From positions 988,501 to 1,052,500 of the forward strand of contig NZ_CP044012.1 of NCBI RefSeq assembly GCF_016864555.1: a stretch of 64,000 nt of DNA, written 5' to 3'. Below, piece after piece: positions 27,023 through 36,632 of the stretch. Every line of letters begins with the position of its first letter. The first letter of the stretch is position 1. Made by a program: the position numbers and the translations under genes. Source of the stretch: Sinorhizobium sp. BG8 (GTDB lineage: Bacteria > Pseudomonadota > Alphaproteobacteria > Rhizobiales > Rhizobiaceae). The notes beneath the pieces were generated by a model. The model was given only the letters and a program-made list of their open reading frames with translations, was not told the origin of the DNA and searched no databases.

Positions 27023-27763
27023 ATGTCGATCATCACACAGCGCGGCAATCTCGCGGAAATTGTCGTAGCAAAACTATCTGAACGCATCGACTCCGGACTT
27101 TATGCGCCCGGCGAGAAGATCCCGTCAAGCGCCCAGTTGTGCGAGGAGTTCGGCGTCTCGCGAACCGTCATCCGCGAGGCACTTACCTCGCTGAAGGTCG
27201 CTGGCCGGGTTATCTCCCGGCAAGGCGCCGGCGTCTATGTGACGGAGAAGGATGCCAAGACGCTCAACTTCGAGATCAGCCGGATCGATGACATTCGCTC
27301 GGCAATGCAGATCCTGGAGTTGCGACTGGGTGTGGAGATGCAATCCGTTGCGCTCGCCGCCCAGCGCCGGACGCCGGAAGCGCTCGCTGAAATCGCGCGG
27401 GCCTTCGACCATATCGAGAACCTCACCACGAATGATGCCGAGGCCGAGGCTCGGGCGGATTTCGAGTTCCACCTTGCGATAGCAAAGGCGACGAGGAACC
27501 CGCATTTCCCGAGCTTCCTTGAGGCGGTGATGGGCGAAATCAACTTCGACCTCCTGTTGAAGCACCGCCAGTCCGGCCGCCCACACAACACCTATCTGAA
27601 AAAGATCAACAAGGAGCACTCGGCCATTCTCGCGGCCATCACGCAGGGCGACCCGAAAGGCGCCAAGCAGGCGTTGGTCGCGCATCTGGAAGAGAGCCTC
27701 GACCGCTACCGCGCCATGCTTGACGAACCTGCCCCGATCGCAACAGCTGAGTTCATCGAATAG
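27023..27763 (+). CDS. GntR-family transcription regulator (FadR subfamily)
   Basis: This 246-aa regulator has an N-terminal winged helix with the GntR pattern (GEKIPSSAQLCEEFGVSRTV, then IREAL and GRVISRQGAGVYV). The C-terminal FCD all-helical domain has the metal/ligand His pattern (DFEFHLAIAKATRNP and EHSAIL). ATG 27023 follows GGGCGAG; ATG 26990 has no RBS and lies at the operator. FadR-type FCD regulators usually repress catabolic operons and are released by a carboxylic acid. It sits between the two operon groups carrying sites A-C. Confidence 0.88.
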   Translation: MSIITQRGNLAEIVVAKLSERIDSGLYAPGEKIPSSAQLCEEFGVSRTVIREALTSLKVAGRVISRQGAGVYVTEKDAKTLNFEISRIDDIRSAMQILELRLGVEMQSVALAAQRRTPEALAEIARAFDHIENLTTNDAEAEARADFEFHLAIAKATRNPHFPSFLEAVMGEINFDLLLKHRQSGRPHNTYLKKINKEHSAILAAITQGDPKGAKQALVAHLEESLDRYRAMLDEPAPIATAEFIE

Positions 27764-27764
27764 A

Positions 27765-27785
27765 GCCATTCGCCTGTCGAATGGC
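27765..27785 (+). terminator. Terminator-like hairpin after the GntR gene
   Basis: A perfect 8-bp stem, GCCATTCG/CGAATGGC, with a CCTGT loop lies 1 nt after the stop codon. No T-run follows. The gene order here is convergent, which fits a terminator. Confidence 0.5.
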
Positions 27786-27847
27786 TGCCGCCTGTCTTCG
27801 CGCGGGCTTAACCGCCGTCCAAGCCTCTGTTCCAAACCAGTTGTGGC

Positions 27848-27876
27848 GGGGCCGTTGGCGTTAAACCAACTGCCCC
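27848..27876 (-). terminator. Terminator-like hairpin after the TPP-enzyme gene
   Basis: GGGGC and GTTGG pair with CCAAC and GCCCC around a 7-nt loop, with one C/T mismatch. It lies 22 nt beyond the end of the - strand operon. It faces the 27765 hairpin in the 135-bp gap between convergent genes. Confidence 0.5.
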
Positions 27877-27898
27877 GACCGTGTCACACCACATCGAT

Positions 27899-29584
27899 TT
27901 ACTTGCCTGCCGCGATTGCCGCTTCGCGAATTTGCGAAAGGCTCATCTTGGGAGTCAGCGCTTCCGGATCGATGCGGATCTCAATGAGCGCCGGCTTACC
28001 GGATGCTTCACAGCGTTCAAAAGCGGCGGCAAACTCTTCCGTCCGTTCCACGGTTTCGCCATGCAGGCCATAGGATTGTGCGAGAAGCGCGAAGTCCGGG
28101 TTCGTCAGGCGCGTGCCGGAAACGCGGCCCGGATAGCTGCGCTCCTGGTGCATGCGGATGGTGCCGTACATGCCGTTGTTGATGACGAGGAAGATGACGC
28201 GCGCGTCATACTGCATCGCCGTCGCCAACTCCTGCCCGTTCATGAGGAAGCAGCCGTCGCCGGCGAAAGCCACAACCGTTCTCTCCGGGGCGGTGATCTT
28301 TGCTGCGATCGCCGCGGGTACGCCGTAGCCCATGGAGCCGTTGGTTGGGCCAAGCTGCGTGCGGAACGTCCGGTACTGGTAGAAGCGGTGCGCCCAGGCG
28401 GAGTAGTTGCCGGCCCCCGTCGTGAGGATGGCATCAGCTGGCAGGTGGCCGCGAAGCCATTCCATCACATCGCCCATCTGCACCGGACCGGGAACCTGCG
28501 GATGCTCGATGTTTGCGAGATAGTCGGCATGCGCCGTCTTCGTCCATTCCGCCCATACAGGCGCCGCGGCCGGTTCCAGCTTGGCTGCCTGTGACAGGAA
28601 GCCCGCAACGCTTGCATTGATCGGGAGCGTCGCATGGTAGACACGACCAAGTTCTTCCGCGCCCGGATGGATATGAACCAGGGTCTGCTTTGGTACCGGA
28701 ATGTCAATCAGCGTATAGGCGCCTGTCGTCATCTCACCGAGGCGGGCTCCGATCGAGATCAGGAGGTCGCAATCCTTCATGTGCTGGATCAGCTTCGGCC
28801 CGGCCGCAAGGCCGAGGTCGCCGGCATAGTTCTCATGCGTATTGTCGAAGAGGTCCTGGCAGCGGAAGGACGCCGCGACCGGTAGTGTGAAGGCTTCAGA
28901 GAAGGCGCACAGATCGGCGACCGCCTGCTGCGTCCAGCCACCACCGCCGGCAACAACCATCGGGCGCCTTGCCTTCGCCAGAAGCGCGGTCAGTTCCTCG
29001 AGCTGCGGAACACCGGCATAGGTTTCAACGCGCTTGTGCGCAGGCGTATCGGCAACCGCGACCATGTCGGTCAGCATGTCTTCAGGCAGCGCCACGACGA
29101 CAGGACCCGGCCGGCCATTGACGGCACGGTGGAAGGCCTGGCTGATCAGCTCGGGAATGCGTGCGGCATCCTCGATCTCCACCACCCACTTCGCCATCTG
29201 GCCGAACATGCGGCGATAGTCGATCTCCTGGAAAGCCTCGCGCTCCATCTGGTCGCGCGCCACTTGACCGATGAAGAGGATCATCGGGGTCGAATCCTGG
29301 AAAGCCGTGTGCACGCCGACGGAGGCATTGGTGGCGCCCGGCCCGCGGGTGACGAAGCAGATGCCCGGCTTGCCGGTGAGCTTGCCATAGGCTTCCGCCA
29401 TATAGGCCGCCCCGCCCTCCTGCCGGCAGATGACGAATTCGATCGCATCTTCCACGTCATGGAAGGCATCGAGTGCGGCGAGATAGCTCTCGCCCGGCAC
29501 GCCGAACACCCGTTCGACGCCATGAATTCTCAGTGCGTCAACCAGAACCTGGCCGCCGCTGCGGGTCTCGTGCTCGATTATCAT
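27899..29584 (-). CDS. Thiamine-pyrophosphate-dependent enzyme, acetolactate-synthase-like
   Basis: This 561-aa protein has the three-domain TPP enzyme layout: Pyr domain with catalytic Glu (ICRQEGGAAYMAEAYGK), central domain (GAYTLIDIPVPKQTLVHIH), and PP domain with the TPP/Mg motif GDGCFLMNGQELATA...NNGMYG. Relatives include acetolactate synthase, benzoylformate decarboxylase and other 2-oxoacid decarboxylases or carboligases. ATG 29584 follows AGGAG. It is the last gene of the hyuA-led operon, so it probably handles a 2-oxoacid released by the aminotransferase or DAO-type oxidase there. The exact reaction cannot be read. Confidence 0.85.
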   Translation of the reverse strand: MIIEHETRSGGQVLVDALRIHGVERVFGVPGESYLAALDAFHDVEDAIEFVICRQEGGAAYMAEAYGKLTGKPGICFVTRGPGATNASVGVHTAFQDSTPMILFIGQVARDQMEREAFQEIDYRRMFGQMAKWVVEIEDAARIPELISQAFHRAVNGRPGPVVVALPEDMLTDMVAVADTPAHKRVETYAGVPQLEELTALLAKARRPMVVAGGGGWTQQAVADLCAFSEAFTLPVAASFRCQDLFDNTHENYAGDLGLAAGPKLIQHMKDCDLLISIGARLGEMTTGAYTLIDIPVPKQTLVHIHPGAEELGRVYHATLPINASVAGFLSQAAKLEPAAAPVWAEWTKTAHADYLANIEHPQVPGPVQMGDVMEWLRGHLPADAILTTGAGNYSAWAHRFYQYRTFRTQLGPTNGSMGYGVPAAIAAKITAPERTVVAFAGDGCFLMNGQELATAMQYDARVIFLVINNGMYGTIRMHQERSYPGRVSGTRLTNPDFALLAQSYGLHGETVERTEEFAAAFERCEASGKPALIEIRIDPEALTPKMSLSQIREAAIAAGK

Positions 29585-29658
29585 TTTCGTCTCCTGAGGG
29601 CTTTGACGTTTGCGCAACTCGTCACGCAGAACCGCTGCCCGCTTTTGCTGGAATTGCC

Positions 29659-30852
29659 CTAGATCACGGCGTCCTCGAGGAACGGTCGGTTCGCGACGAC
29701 GCGCTCATAGCCGAAGGGCGAGAGGTCGAGTGTCTTGAAACCACCGTATGTGATCAGTTCGGAAAGCCCGCGCCCCATGGCCGGCGACTGCTGCAGGCCG
29801 TGACCGGAGAACCCGTTGGCGAAGAGGAAATTCTTCATTTCGGTATGCGGGCCGAGGATCACGTTGTGGTCGAGCGTGCAATAGTCGTAGTGCCCGGCCC
29901 AGCTGTTGACGACCTTGATCGCCTCGAAGGCTGGTACGCGGTTCGCCATCGTCGGCCAGATTTCCTCCTCGAACTCGTCGTGCATGACGGCGAAATCGTT
30001 CGGATCGACCTCCGGATCGTGCTTCGGGTAGGTGCCCATCAGGTAGAACTTGCCCTCCGGACGGAAGAAAACCCCGGTCGGATCGATGGTGAGGCCGACG
30101 CCGGGGCCGAGCGGCTCGCGGCAATCGACGACGAAAAGCGAACGGCGGCGTGGCTCGACGGGAATGTCGAGGCCCGCCATGCGCGCCATGTTCTTGCCGT
30201 TGGTGCCCGACGTGTTGACCAGCGTGCCACAGCCGACGGTCTGTCCGCCCTTGGTCGTCACCGAGACGATACGGTCGCCCTCGCGGTTTATCTTGACGAC
30301 CTCATCCTCGATGTATTCGACACCGAGAGAACGAGCCTTCTTGCGGAAGCCCTGCAGGAGGCCGACGCTGTCGAACCAGCCTTCGCCGCGCTCGCCGGTG
30401 CTGGCGAGCGTCAGGCCTTCCGTGTTCAGCCACGGGAAACGCTTGCCCAGCCCTTCAGGATCGAGCAGCGAGACTTCGGCGCCGCAGGAGACCTGGGTTT
30501 GGTGGTTGCGGCGGAGCACGTCCGCGCCGCGTTCATCGCCGGCGAGGAAGAGATAGCCGTTCTCGTGGAAACCGATCTCAGGCGTGTCGTCATCAACGGC
30601 GACATTTTCCTTGAAATTGCGGATGAACTCCGTGCCGAACTGCGAGACCTGCACGTTGATTGCATTCGAGAACTGGTGGCGGATTGAGCTGGAGGAAAGC
30701 GCGGTCGCAGAGCGCTGATAGGTCCAGTCCTTCTCGATCACCAGAACCGATCCGGTGAAATCGGGATTGGTCGCCAGGAAGTAGGCCGTGGCACTGCCGA
30801 CTACCGCACCGCCGACGATGACGACGTCATAGGATGTTTTGGAAGCCCGCAT
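29659..30852 (-). CDS. DAO-type FAD-dependent amino acid/amine oxidase or dehydrogenase
   Basis: This 397-aa flavoprotein has the dinucleotide motif VVIVGGAVVGSATAYFLA near the N-terminus. The C-terminal DAO-family end has FANGFSGHGLQQSPAMGRGL, as in sarcosine oxidase SoxB, DadA and glycine oxidase relatives. It probably oxidises a C-N bond of a small amine or amino acid. ATG 30852 overlaps the preceding stop in a TGATG, which shows coupling to the gene upstream. The etfBA genes in the divergent operon could accept its electrons, but this is inference. Confidence 0.84.
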   Translation of the reverse strand: MRASKTSYDVVIVGGAVVGSATAYFLATNPDFTGSVLVIEKDWTYQRSATALSSSSIRHQFSNAINVQVSQFGTEFIRNFKENVAVDDDTPEIGFHENGYLFLAGDERGADVLRRNHQTQVSCGAEVSLLDPEGLGKRFPWLNTEGLTLASTGERGEGWFDSVGLLQGFRKKARSLGVEYIEDEVVKINREGDRIVSVTTKGGQTVGCGTLVNTSGTNGKNMARMAGLDIPVEPRRRSLFVVDCREPLGPGVGLTIDPTGVFFRPEGKFYLMGTYPKHDPEVDPNDFAVMHDEFEEEIWPTMANRVPAFEAIKVVNSWAGHYDYCTLDHNVILGPHTEMKNFLFANGFSGHGLQQSPAMGRGLSELITYGGFKTLDLSPFGYERVVANRPFLEDAVI

Positions 30853-31658
30853 CACTTGTCCTCGAAATGGCCAGCGGCCGTGAAACTTCCGCCCTGGAAA
30901 CGCACGGCCGGATCGTTGGGATCGCCCTGCTCGGTCTTCGCAAAGACCTTGTCGGCATAGTCGTCGGCGCTGTCTTCCGGCTTGTAACCGAGCGAGGCGG
31001 CGGTGCGGTTGTCCCAGAAAGCGCGGCTGTTGTTCGACATGCCATAGGCAACCATGAAGCCGACGCGCTCTGCCGAGAGGCATTTTTCAACGAGCTGACG
31101 GCAGTCGCGGTAGGAGAGCCAGGTGATGAGATGGCGGCGGTCCGTCGGCTCCGGAAAGCAGGATCCGATGCGGATCGACACCGTCTCGATGCCGAATTTG
31201 TCGAAGTAGTAGCGGGCGAGATTTTCGACGAAAGTCTTCGAGACGCCGTAAAGACTGTCGGGCCGGGTCGGCACGTTGCCGTCGATCGTTTCTGTGCGCT
31301 CGTAGTAACCGATCGCGTGCACAGAGCTTGCATAGACGATGCGCTTGACGCCGTGCTGGCGCGCGGCCTCGTAGATGTTGTAGCCACCGGAAATATTGCT
31401 GTCGAGGATCGTCTTCCACGCGCCTTCGAGCGGCTGGCCGCCGAGATGCACGATGGCGTCGCAGCCCTTCACCGCGTCAGAAACCGCATCGAAATCGGCA
31501 AGCTCAAGCGGAAAATCCTCCTCGTGCGAGGCTAGATTTTCGCAGGGCTTGCGGTCCGAGAGGCGCACGACCTTGCCGAGCCGCGTGCCGGACTGGCGCA
31601 AGGCCGTACCGACAGCACCGGCGGCGCCCGTCAAAAGTACTTTCTGAAAATGAGACAT
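30852..31658 (-). CDS. NAD-dependent epimerase/dehydratase, uronate-dehydrogenase-like
   Basis: This 268-aa extended SDR has LLTGAAGAVGTALR, IVHLGGQPLEG, IVYASSVHAIGYYERTE, YGVSK and the end FQGGSF. The blocks closely follow the Agrobacterium uronate dehydrogenase Udh as I remember it (IVHLGG, ASSNHTIGYYPQTE, DGLYGVSK, RIGSC, VRFQGGTF). Udh oxidises D-galacturonate or D-glucuronate to an aldarolactone with NAD. Its place among hydantoinase and aminotransferase genes is odd for uronate catabolism. The true substrate may therefore be another hydroxy-aldehyde or a cyclic hemiacetal/hemiaminal. Confidence 0.82.
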   Translation of the reverse strand: MSHFQKVLLTGAAGAVGTALRQSGTRLGKVVRLSDRKPCENLASHEEDFPLELADFDAVSDAVKGCDAIVHLGGQPLEGAWKTILDSNISGGYNIYEAARQHGVKRIVYASSVHAIGYYERTETIDGNVPTRPDSLYGVSKTFVENLARYYFDKFGIETVSIRIGSCFPEPTDRRHLITWLSYRDCRQLVEKCLSAERVGFMVAYGMSNNSRAFWDNRTAASLGYKPEDSADDYADKVFAKTEQGDPNDPAVRFQGGSFTAAGHFEDK

Positions 31659-31670
31659 GGACGGTTCCCT

Positions 31671-32881
31671 TTAACGAAGCCGGGCAAGCGCATCGGCGAT
31701 GCGGTCGATGGCCAGCGTGAGATTGTCGCGGGAGGTTGCGAAGGAAAGGCGGATATAGGGTTCGACGCCGAAGGCGGCACCGGGGACTGTCGCGACCTTG
31801 GCTTCCGTTAGCAAGTAGGAGGCGAGCGCCGTGTCGTTGGCGATCACCGTGCCATCCGCCGCCGTCTTGCCGATATAGGCGGCGCATTTCGGGAAGAGGT
31901 AGAAGGCCCCCTCCGGCGCGCGCGCCTCAATACCCGGAATGGCACTGAAGCCACGCGTTACCAGCTCACCACGCGCCTTGTATTCGGCAACGGCCGTCGT
32001 CACGAAATCCTGCGGGCCGTTGAGCGCCGCCGCGGCCGCGACCTGGGTGATCGACGACGGGCAAGTGGTGCTCTGCGACTGCATCTTGTTGAGCACCTTG
32101 GTCAGGTCCTTCGGGCCGGCCGCATAGCCGAGCCGCCAGCCGGTCATGGCATAGGCCTTGGAGACGCCGTTGATAAGGAGCGTGCGGTCGCGCAAATCCG
32201 GGCAGGCATTGGCAAAGGATACGAAGGCCACGTCGCCGCAGACGATGTGCTCGTAGATCTCATCCGACATGACGGCAACGCGCGGATGGCGCTCAAGCAC
32301 CTCACCGAGGGCCTTCAACTCGTCCCCGGTGTAGATGGCGCCCGTCGGATTGGAGGGAGAGTTGAACAGGCACCAGCGCGTCTTCGGCGTGATCGCTGCT
32401 TCCAGCCGCTCGGGCGTGATCTTGAAGGCATCCTCGACGCCGCAGGGCACGACGACAGGCACGCCGCCGTGCAGGAGGACGATATCGGTGTAGGAGACCC
32501 AGTAGGGCGCCGGCACGACCACCTCATCACCCGGTTCCAACGTGCCGAGGAAGGCGTTGAACAGAATCTGCTTGGCGCCGTTGCCGATGGAGATCTCGTC
32601 CATGGCGTAGTCGAGGCCATTCTCACGCTTGAATTTCCTGACGATCGCCTCGCGCAGTTCCGGAAGACCATCAGGCGCGGTGTATCGGGTAATGCCGCGC
32701 CTCATCGCGTCCACAGCCGCCTCGATGATATGGGGGGCGTGTCGAAATCCGGCTCGCCGAGCGAGAGATCGATGACGTGCTCGCCTTTCGCCCGCATGTT
32801 CTTGGCGGCCATGGACACGGCCATGGAGGGGGAGGACTTGATGGTCGAAGCCCTGCGGCTTTCGAATGCGATCATGTTCAT
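31671..32881 (-). pseudogene. Class I PLP-dependent aminotransferase with a homopolymer frame break
   Basis: Joined, this is a protein of about 403 aa like rhizobial aspartate-type aminotransferases. The N-terminal part (MNMIAFESRRASTIK...LSLGEPDFDTPP) is in one frame. The rest, from HIIEAAVDAMRRGITRYTAP onward, is in another. The rest includes NSPSNPTGA, SDEIYEH and the PLP-lysine block GVSKAYAMTGWRLGY. The break is at a run of six G on the + strand (32732-32737); seven would restore ACG CCC CCC CAT. The start ATG 32881 overlaps the hyuB stop by ATGA and follows GGGAGG. As read, the 50-residue N-terminal arm is lost. It may be a sequencing error. Confidence 0.85.
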
Positions 32882-34536
32882 GCCTTTCCTCCCGGCTTGG
32901 CGTAGAGCGCGGCCTGTTCGCCGGTGATGTAGCCGTGCTTGACGTCATGGGCGACGGCGTCGGCGGGACGTTCCGCCGGGTCGCCATAACCACCCCCACC
33001 GGGCAGCGAGAGCACGAGGCGCCGCCCCTCGGGCACGAACTGCAGGCCCTTGCCCTTCAGCGCAGTACCGTCGTCCAATGCCACGCCGCCCGGAGCACCG
33101 TCGAGACCGCCATCACGGCCGCGGGCGGGATGATTGACGCGGTCGAACATGGCGGAGAAGCGGAACGAATAGCCCTCGGCCGCCTCGATCTCGATCATCT
33201 GGCCGAGCCCGCCTCGCTGGGCGCCCGCGCCACCGGAGCCATCGCGCAGTTCCTTGCGCCAGACGATGACCGGGCCGACATTTTCCGTCGCCTCGATCGG
33301 CATGGTGTGCACGCCGCTCGGAAAGGCGGTGGCGTTCAACCCGTCGAGGGAAGCGCGCGCACCGGAGCCACCGGAGTTGAACATCAGGATTTCCGCACCC
33401 TTGCCGCCGATCTGGTCGGAAACCGGGCGTACGCTCATATGCAGGTTCCAGAGCGCGCTCGCCCCTTCCGCGGGCACCTGGCCGGGAAGTGCCTGGTGCA
33501 GCGCGCCGAGCACAAGGTCCGGCACGAAATGTCCGAGCACGTGGCGGACGGCAACCGGCGCCGGCCGCTTGGCATTGAGGATGCAGCCCTCGGGCGCCAC
33601 GACATCGAAGGGTGCGAGGGAGGCCGCGTTGTTCGGAATTTCCGGCGCCACCACGCATTTGATGCCGTAGCAGGCATAGGCCTTGGCATAGACGAGCGGC
33701 ACGTTGATGCCAAATTTGCTCATGCCGGACGTGCCGTCGAAATCGACGAGCACGCCATCAGGACCGATCGTGAGCTTGGCGGCAAGATGCACCGGCTCGT
33801 CGTAGCCGTCGAGATCGAGGCTGTAGGACCAGCTACCGTGGGGCAGGTTCTTCAGACGCTCCAGCGTCGCCTCGCCGCTGTGCTTCAGGATGAAGCCGCC
33901 GATCATCGAGAGGTCTTCGAGGTTGAACTCCGTCAGCATGTCGATGAGGCGGCGATGTCCGGTCTCATTGCAGGCGGCGAGCGCATGAAAATCGCCAATG
34001 ACCTTGTCGCTCTCGCGCACATTGTTGCGCACGATGTTGATGAGCGTGCGATCCACCTGGCCGCGCTCGAAAAACTTCATGATCGGTATGAAGATGCCCT
34101 CTTCATAGACCTCGCGCGCATCCGGCCCAAAGCCACGTCCGCCCACGTCCACCACATGGGCGGTGGAGGCGAAATAGCCTACCAGCTTGCCATGGTGGAA
34201 GGACGGCGTGACGACGGTGATGTCGTGCAGGTGCCCGGTGCCCTTCCACGGATCATTGGTGATGTAGACGTCGCCCTCGAAGATATTCTCCGGACCGATG
34301 TCGCGGATGAAATGCGCGACGGATTCGGCCATGGCGTTGACGTGGCCCGGTGTGCCGGTGACGGCCTGGGCCAACATGCGGCCTTCGAGGTCGAAGACGC
34401 CGGCGGAGAGGTCGCCCGCCTCGCGCACGGAAGTAGAGAAGGCGGTGCGGATCAGCGTCTGCGCCTGTTCCTCCACGACGGAGATCAGGCGGTTCCACAT
34501 CACCTGCATATGGATATCAATCATCGACTGGTTCAT
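32878..34536 (-). CDS. hyuB: Hydantoinase B/oxoprolinase-family subunit
   Basis: This 552-aa protein has the HyuB family landmarks: STSVREAGDLSAGVFD, GTPGHVNAM, DVYITNDPWKGTGHLHD, a middle FDGTSG region and the Gly-rich end SLPGGGGYGDPAERP. HyuA and HyuB together hydrolyse cyclic amides with ATP, as in N-methylhydantoinase, 5-oxoprolinase, caprolactamase and acetone/acetophenone carboxylase relatives. ATG 34536 follows GTGAGG; a GTG at 34551 would overlap the hyuA stop. The substrate is unknown, but it would be imported by the divergent LIV-type transporter. Confidence 0.88.
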   Translation of the reverse strand: MNQSMIDIHMQVMWNRLISVVEEQAQTLIRTAFSTSVREAGDLSAGVFDLEGRMLAQAVTGTPGHVNAMAESVAHFIRDIGPENIFEGDVYITNDPWKGTGHLHDITVVTPSFHHGKLVGYFASTAHVVDVGGRGFGPDAREVYEEGIFIPIMKFFERGQVDRTLINIVRNNVRESDKVIGDFHALAACNETGHRRLIDMLTEFNLEDLSMIGGFILKHSGEATLERLKNLPHGSWSYSLDLDGYDEPVHLAAKLTIGPDGVLVDFDGTSGMSKFGINVPLVYAKAYACYGIKCVVAPEIPNNAASLAPFDVVAPEGCILNAKRPAPVAVRHVLGHFVPDLVLGALHQALPGQVPAEGASALWNLHMSVRPVSDQIGGKGAEILMFNSGGSGARASLDGLNATAFPSGVHTMPIEATENVGPVIVWRKELRDGSGGAGAQRGGLGQMIEIEAAEGYSFRFSAMFDRVNHPARGRDGGLDGAPGGVALDDGTALKGKGLQFVPEGRRLVLSLPGGGGYGDPAERPADAVAHDVKHGYITGEQAALYAKPGGKA

Positions 34537-34547
34537 CGGTTCGGTCC

Positions 34548-36632
34548 TCACAGCCGGGTGACGAGCAGGCAGCCGTCGTTTTGCACGATAGCCTTGAAGG
34601 AAGAGGTGAGCACGGCGGACGTCTCGCGCTCGACTATGACGGCAGGGCCGTTCACGACATCCCCGGGCTTCAAGGTGTCGCGCTCGTGAATGCCGGCCTC
34701 AAGGAAGGTACCCTGAGATGCCTCGAACAGGCGACGCGTCTTGGCGGGAGCAATCGCACTCCCCTGCCCGACGGCCGCCACGCGAGCGACCGGGGGCAGC
34801 GGCGAGCTTGCCTTGACCGACCAACTGACGATCTCGATATCCAGTCCCTCGATGGCACGCCCGAAGAACCGCTCGTATTCGGTCTCGAAGGTGGCCGCGA
34901 GCCTGGTGGCGCTGCCAGCATCGAAACGTGCGATGTCGAGCGGAACCGGAATGTCCCAGCCCTGTCCCGCATAGCGCATGAACAGCGTGCGCTCGATAAC
35001 CGGCTCACCTGTGTCGAGCCCGCCTTCGACAAAGCCTAGGGCCTCGGCCTGCATGGCGTCGACGAGGCTGTTCGCCTCCGCGAAATCGAAATCGGAGAGA
35101 GTGAAGACGGAACTGCGCACGGATTCATAGCCGAAGGGTGCGCGGAGGAAGCCGATGGCCGAACCTACGCCGGCGCCGGGTGGTACGAGGAAGGTGGAAA
35201 TGCCCATCTTCTCGCAAAGCCGCGCAGCGTGCAGCGGACCGGCACCGCCGAAGGTGATCATGGTGAAATCGGCGATGTTCTTGCCGTTCTCCACGGTATG
35301 AACGCGGCCGGCGTTGGCCATGTTCTCGTCCACCATCTCGCAGGTGCCATAGGCGGCGGCATCCGGATCGAGACCAATGACTGTGCCGATATCGTCGCGC
35401 ATCGCCTGACGGCTAGCTTCCACCGAGAGCGGAATGGCGCCTCCGGCGAAATTGTCGGGATCAAGTTTGCCGAGGAGGAGGTCGGCATCCGTCACCGTCG
35501 GATTCTTGCCGCCGCGCTGATAACAGGCCGGTCCCGGCTCGGAGGCGGCCGAGTGCGGACCGACGCGGATCTGGCGCATGCCATCCACCGAGGCGATGGA
35601 GCCGCCGCCGGCGCCGATTTCAACCATCTCCACCACCGGGATGGAGATCGGCATGCCGGAACCCTTGCGGAAGCGATAGGTGCGGGCGACCTCGAAAGTC
35701 TTCGCCGTCTTCGGCACCTGGTTCTCGATCAGGCAGATCTTGGCCGTCGTGCCGCCCATGTCAAAGGAGAGCACCGTGTCGAGACCATGGCGACGAGCGA
35801 TGTCGGCAGCGAAGATCGCTCCTCCGGCCGGGCCGGATTCGACGAGGCGGACCGGGAATTCGGATGCGCTTTCGACGGAGACGATGCCGCCACCCGAATG
35901 GATCATGAAGACCGGGCAGCCGACGCCGATTTCCTTCAGCGAAACCACGAGCCGGTCGAGATAGGACTTGATCGCCGGCTTCACATAGGCGTTGGCGCAG
36001 ACCGTATTGAAGCGCTCGAATTCGCGCATCTGCGGAGAGACTTCCGAGGAGATCGACACAGAGACGTGAGGCAGGCGTTTGAGAATCTCCTCGCGCACGG
36101 CTACTTCGTGAGCGCCATTGGTGTAGGCGTGGATGAAGCCGATGGCGACGCTCTCGTAACCACCCTCGGCAATGGCCTCGGCAACGGCGGAAACGGAGGC
36201 TTCATCGAGCGGGAGCAGCACCTTGCCCGCGGCATTCATGCGCTCGCGCACTACAAAACGGTCGGCGCGGGCGATGAGCGCCGGAGGCAAGGCAATATTG
36301 AGGTCGTACTGCTCGAAGCGGTTTTCCGTGCGCATCTCGAGCACGTCCCGAAAACCTTCGGTGGTGATGAAGGCAGTTCTTGCACCACGGCGCTCGATCA
36401 GCGCGTTGGTGGCAAGCGTCGTACCGTGGATCAACAGGTCGATCTCGGAGAGCGCTATCCCGGCCATCGAGGCAACGGCGGACACACCCTTCAGAATAGC
36501 CCGCTCCGGAGCGGCATAATCAGTCAATACCTTGGTCGAATGGAGCACGCCGTCCAGTTCGAGGGCGATGTCCGTAAAAGTGCCGCCAATATCGACGCCC
36601 ACCCGGCAGTTTCGCTGCGCATTAGCAACCAT
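34548..36632 (-). CDS. hyuA: Hydantoinase A/oxoprolinase-family subunit
   Basis: This 694-aa protein starts with the ASKHA-type nucleotide fold (VGVDIGGTFTDIALE at about 10-24). It continues with LIHGTTLATNALIERRGART, SGPAGGAIFAADIA and SFDMGGTTAKICLIE, all HyuA-family blocks. It would bind ATP and activate a lactam or imide carbonyl for ring opening with HyuB. ATG 36632 follows GGGGAACGAG; the frame is open to 36770 but crosses the operator region. It is the first gene of a six-gene - strand operon and is divergent from the LIV operon. Confidence 0.88.
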   Translation of the reverse strand: MVANAQRNCRVGVDIGGTFTDIALELDGVLHSTKVLTDYAAPERAILKGVSAVASMAGIALSEIDLLIHGTTLATNALIERRGARTAFITTEGFRDVLEMRTENRFEQYDLNIALPPALIARADRFVVRERMNAAGKVLLPLDEASVSAVAEAIAEGGYESVAIGFIHAYTNGAHEVAVREEILKRLPHVSVSISSEVSPQMREFERFNTVCANAYVKPAIKSYLDRLVVSLKEIGVGCPVFMIHSGGGIVSVESASEFPVRLVESGPAGGAIFAADIARRHGLDTVLSFDMGGTTAKICLIENQVPKTAKTFEVARTYRFRKGSGMPISIPVVEMVEIGAGGGSIASVDGMRQIRVGPHSAASEPGPACYQRGGKNPTVTDADLLLGKLDPDNFAGGAIPLSVEASRQAMRDDIGTVIGLDPDAAAYGTCEMVDENMANAGRVHTVENGKNIADFTMITFGGAGPLHAARLCEKMGISTFLVPPGAGVGSAIGFLRAPFGYESVRSSVFTLSDFDFAEANSLVDAMQAEALGFVEGGLDTGEPVIERTLFMRYAGQGWDIPVPLDIARFDAGSATRLAATFETEYERFFGRAIEGLDIEIVSWSVKASSPLPPVARVAAVGQGSAIAPAKTRRLFEASQGTFLEAGIHERDTLKPGDVVNGPAVIVERETSAVLTSSFKAIVQNDGCLLVTRL

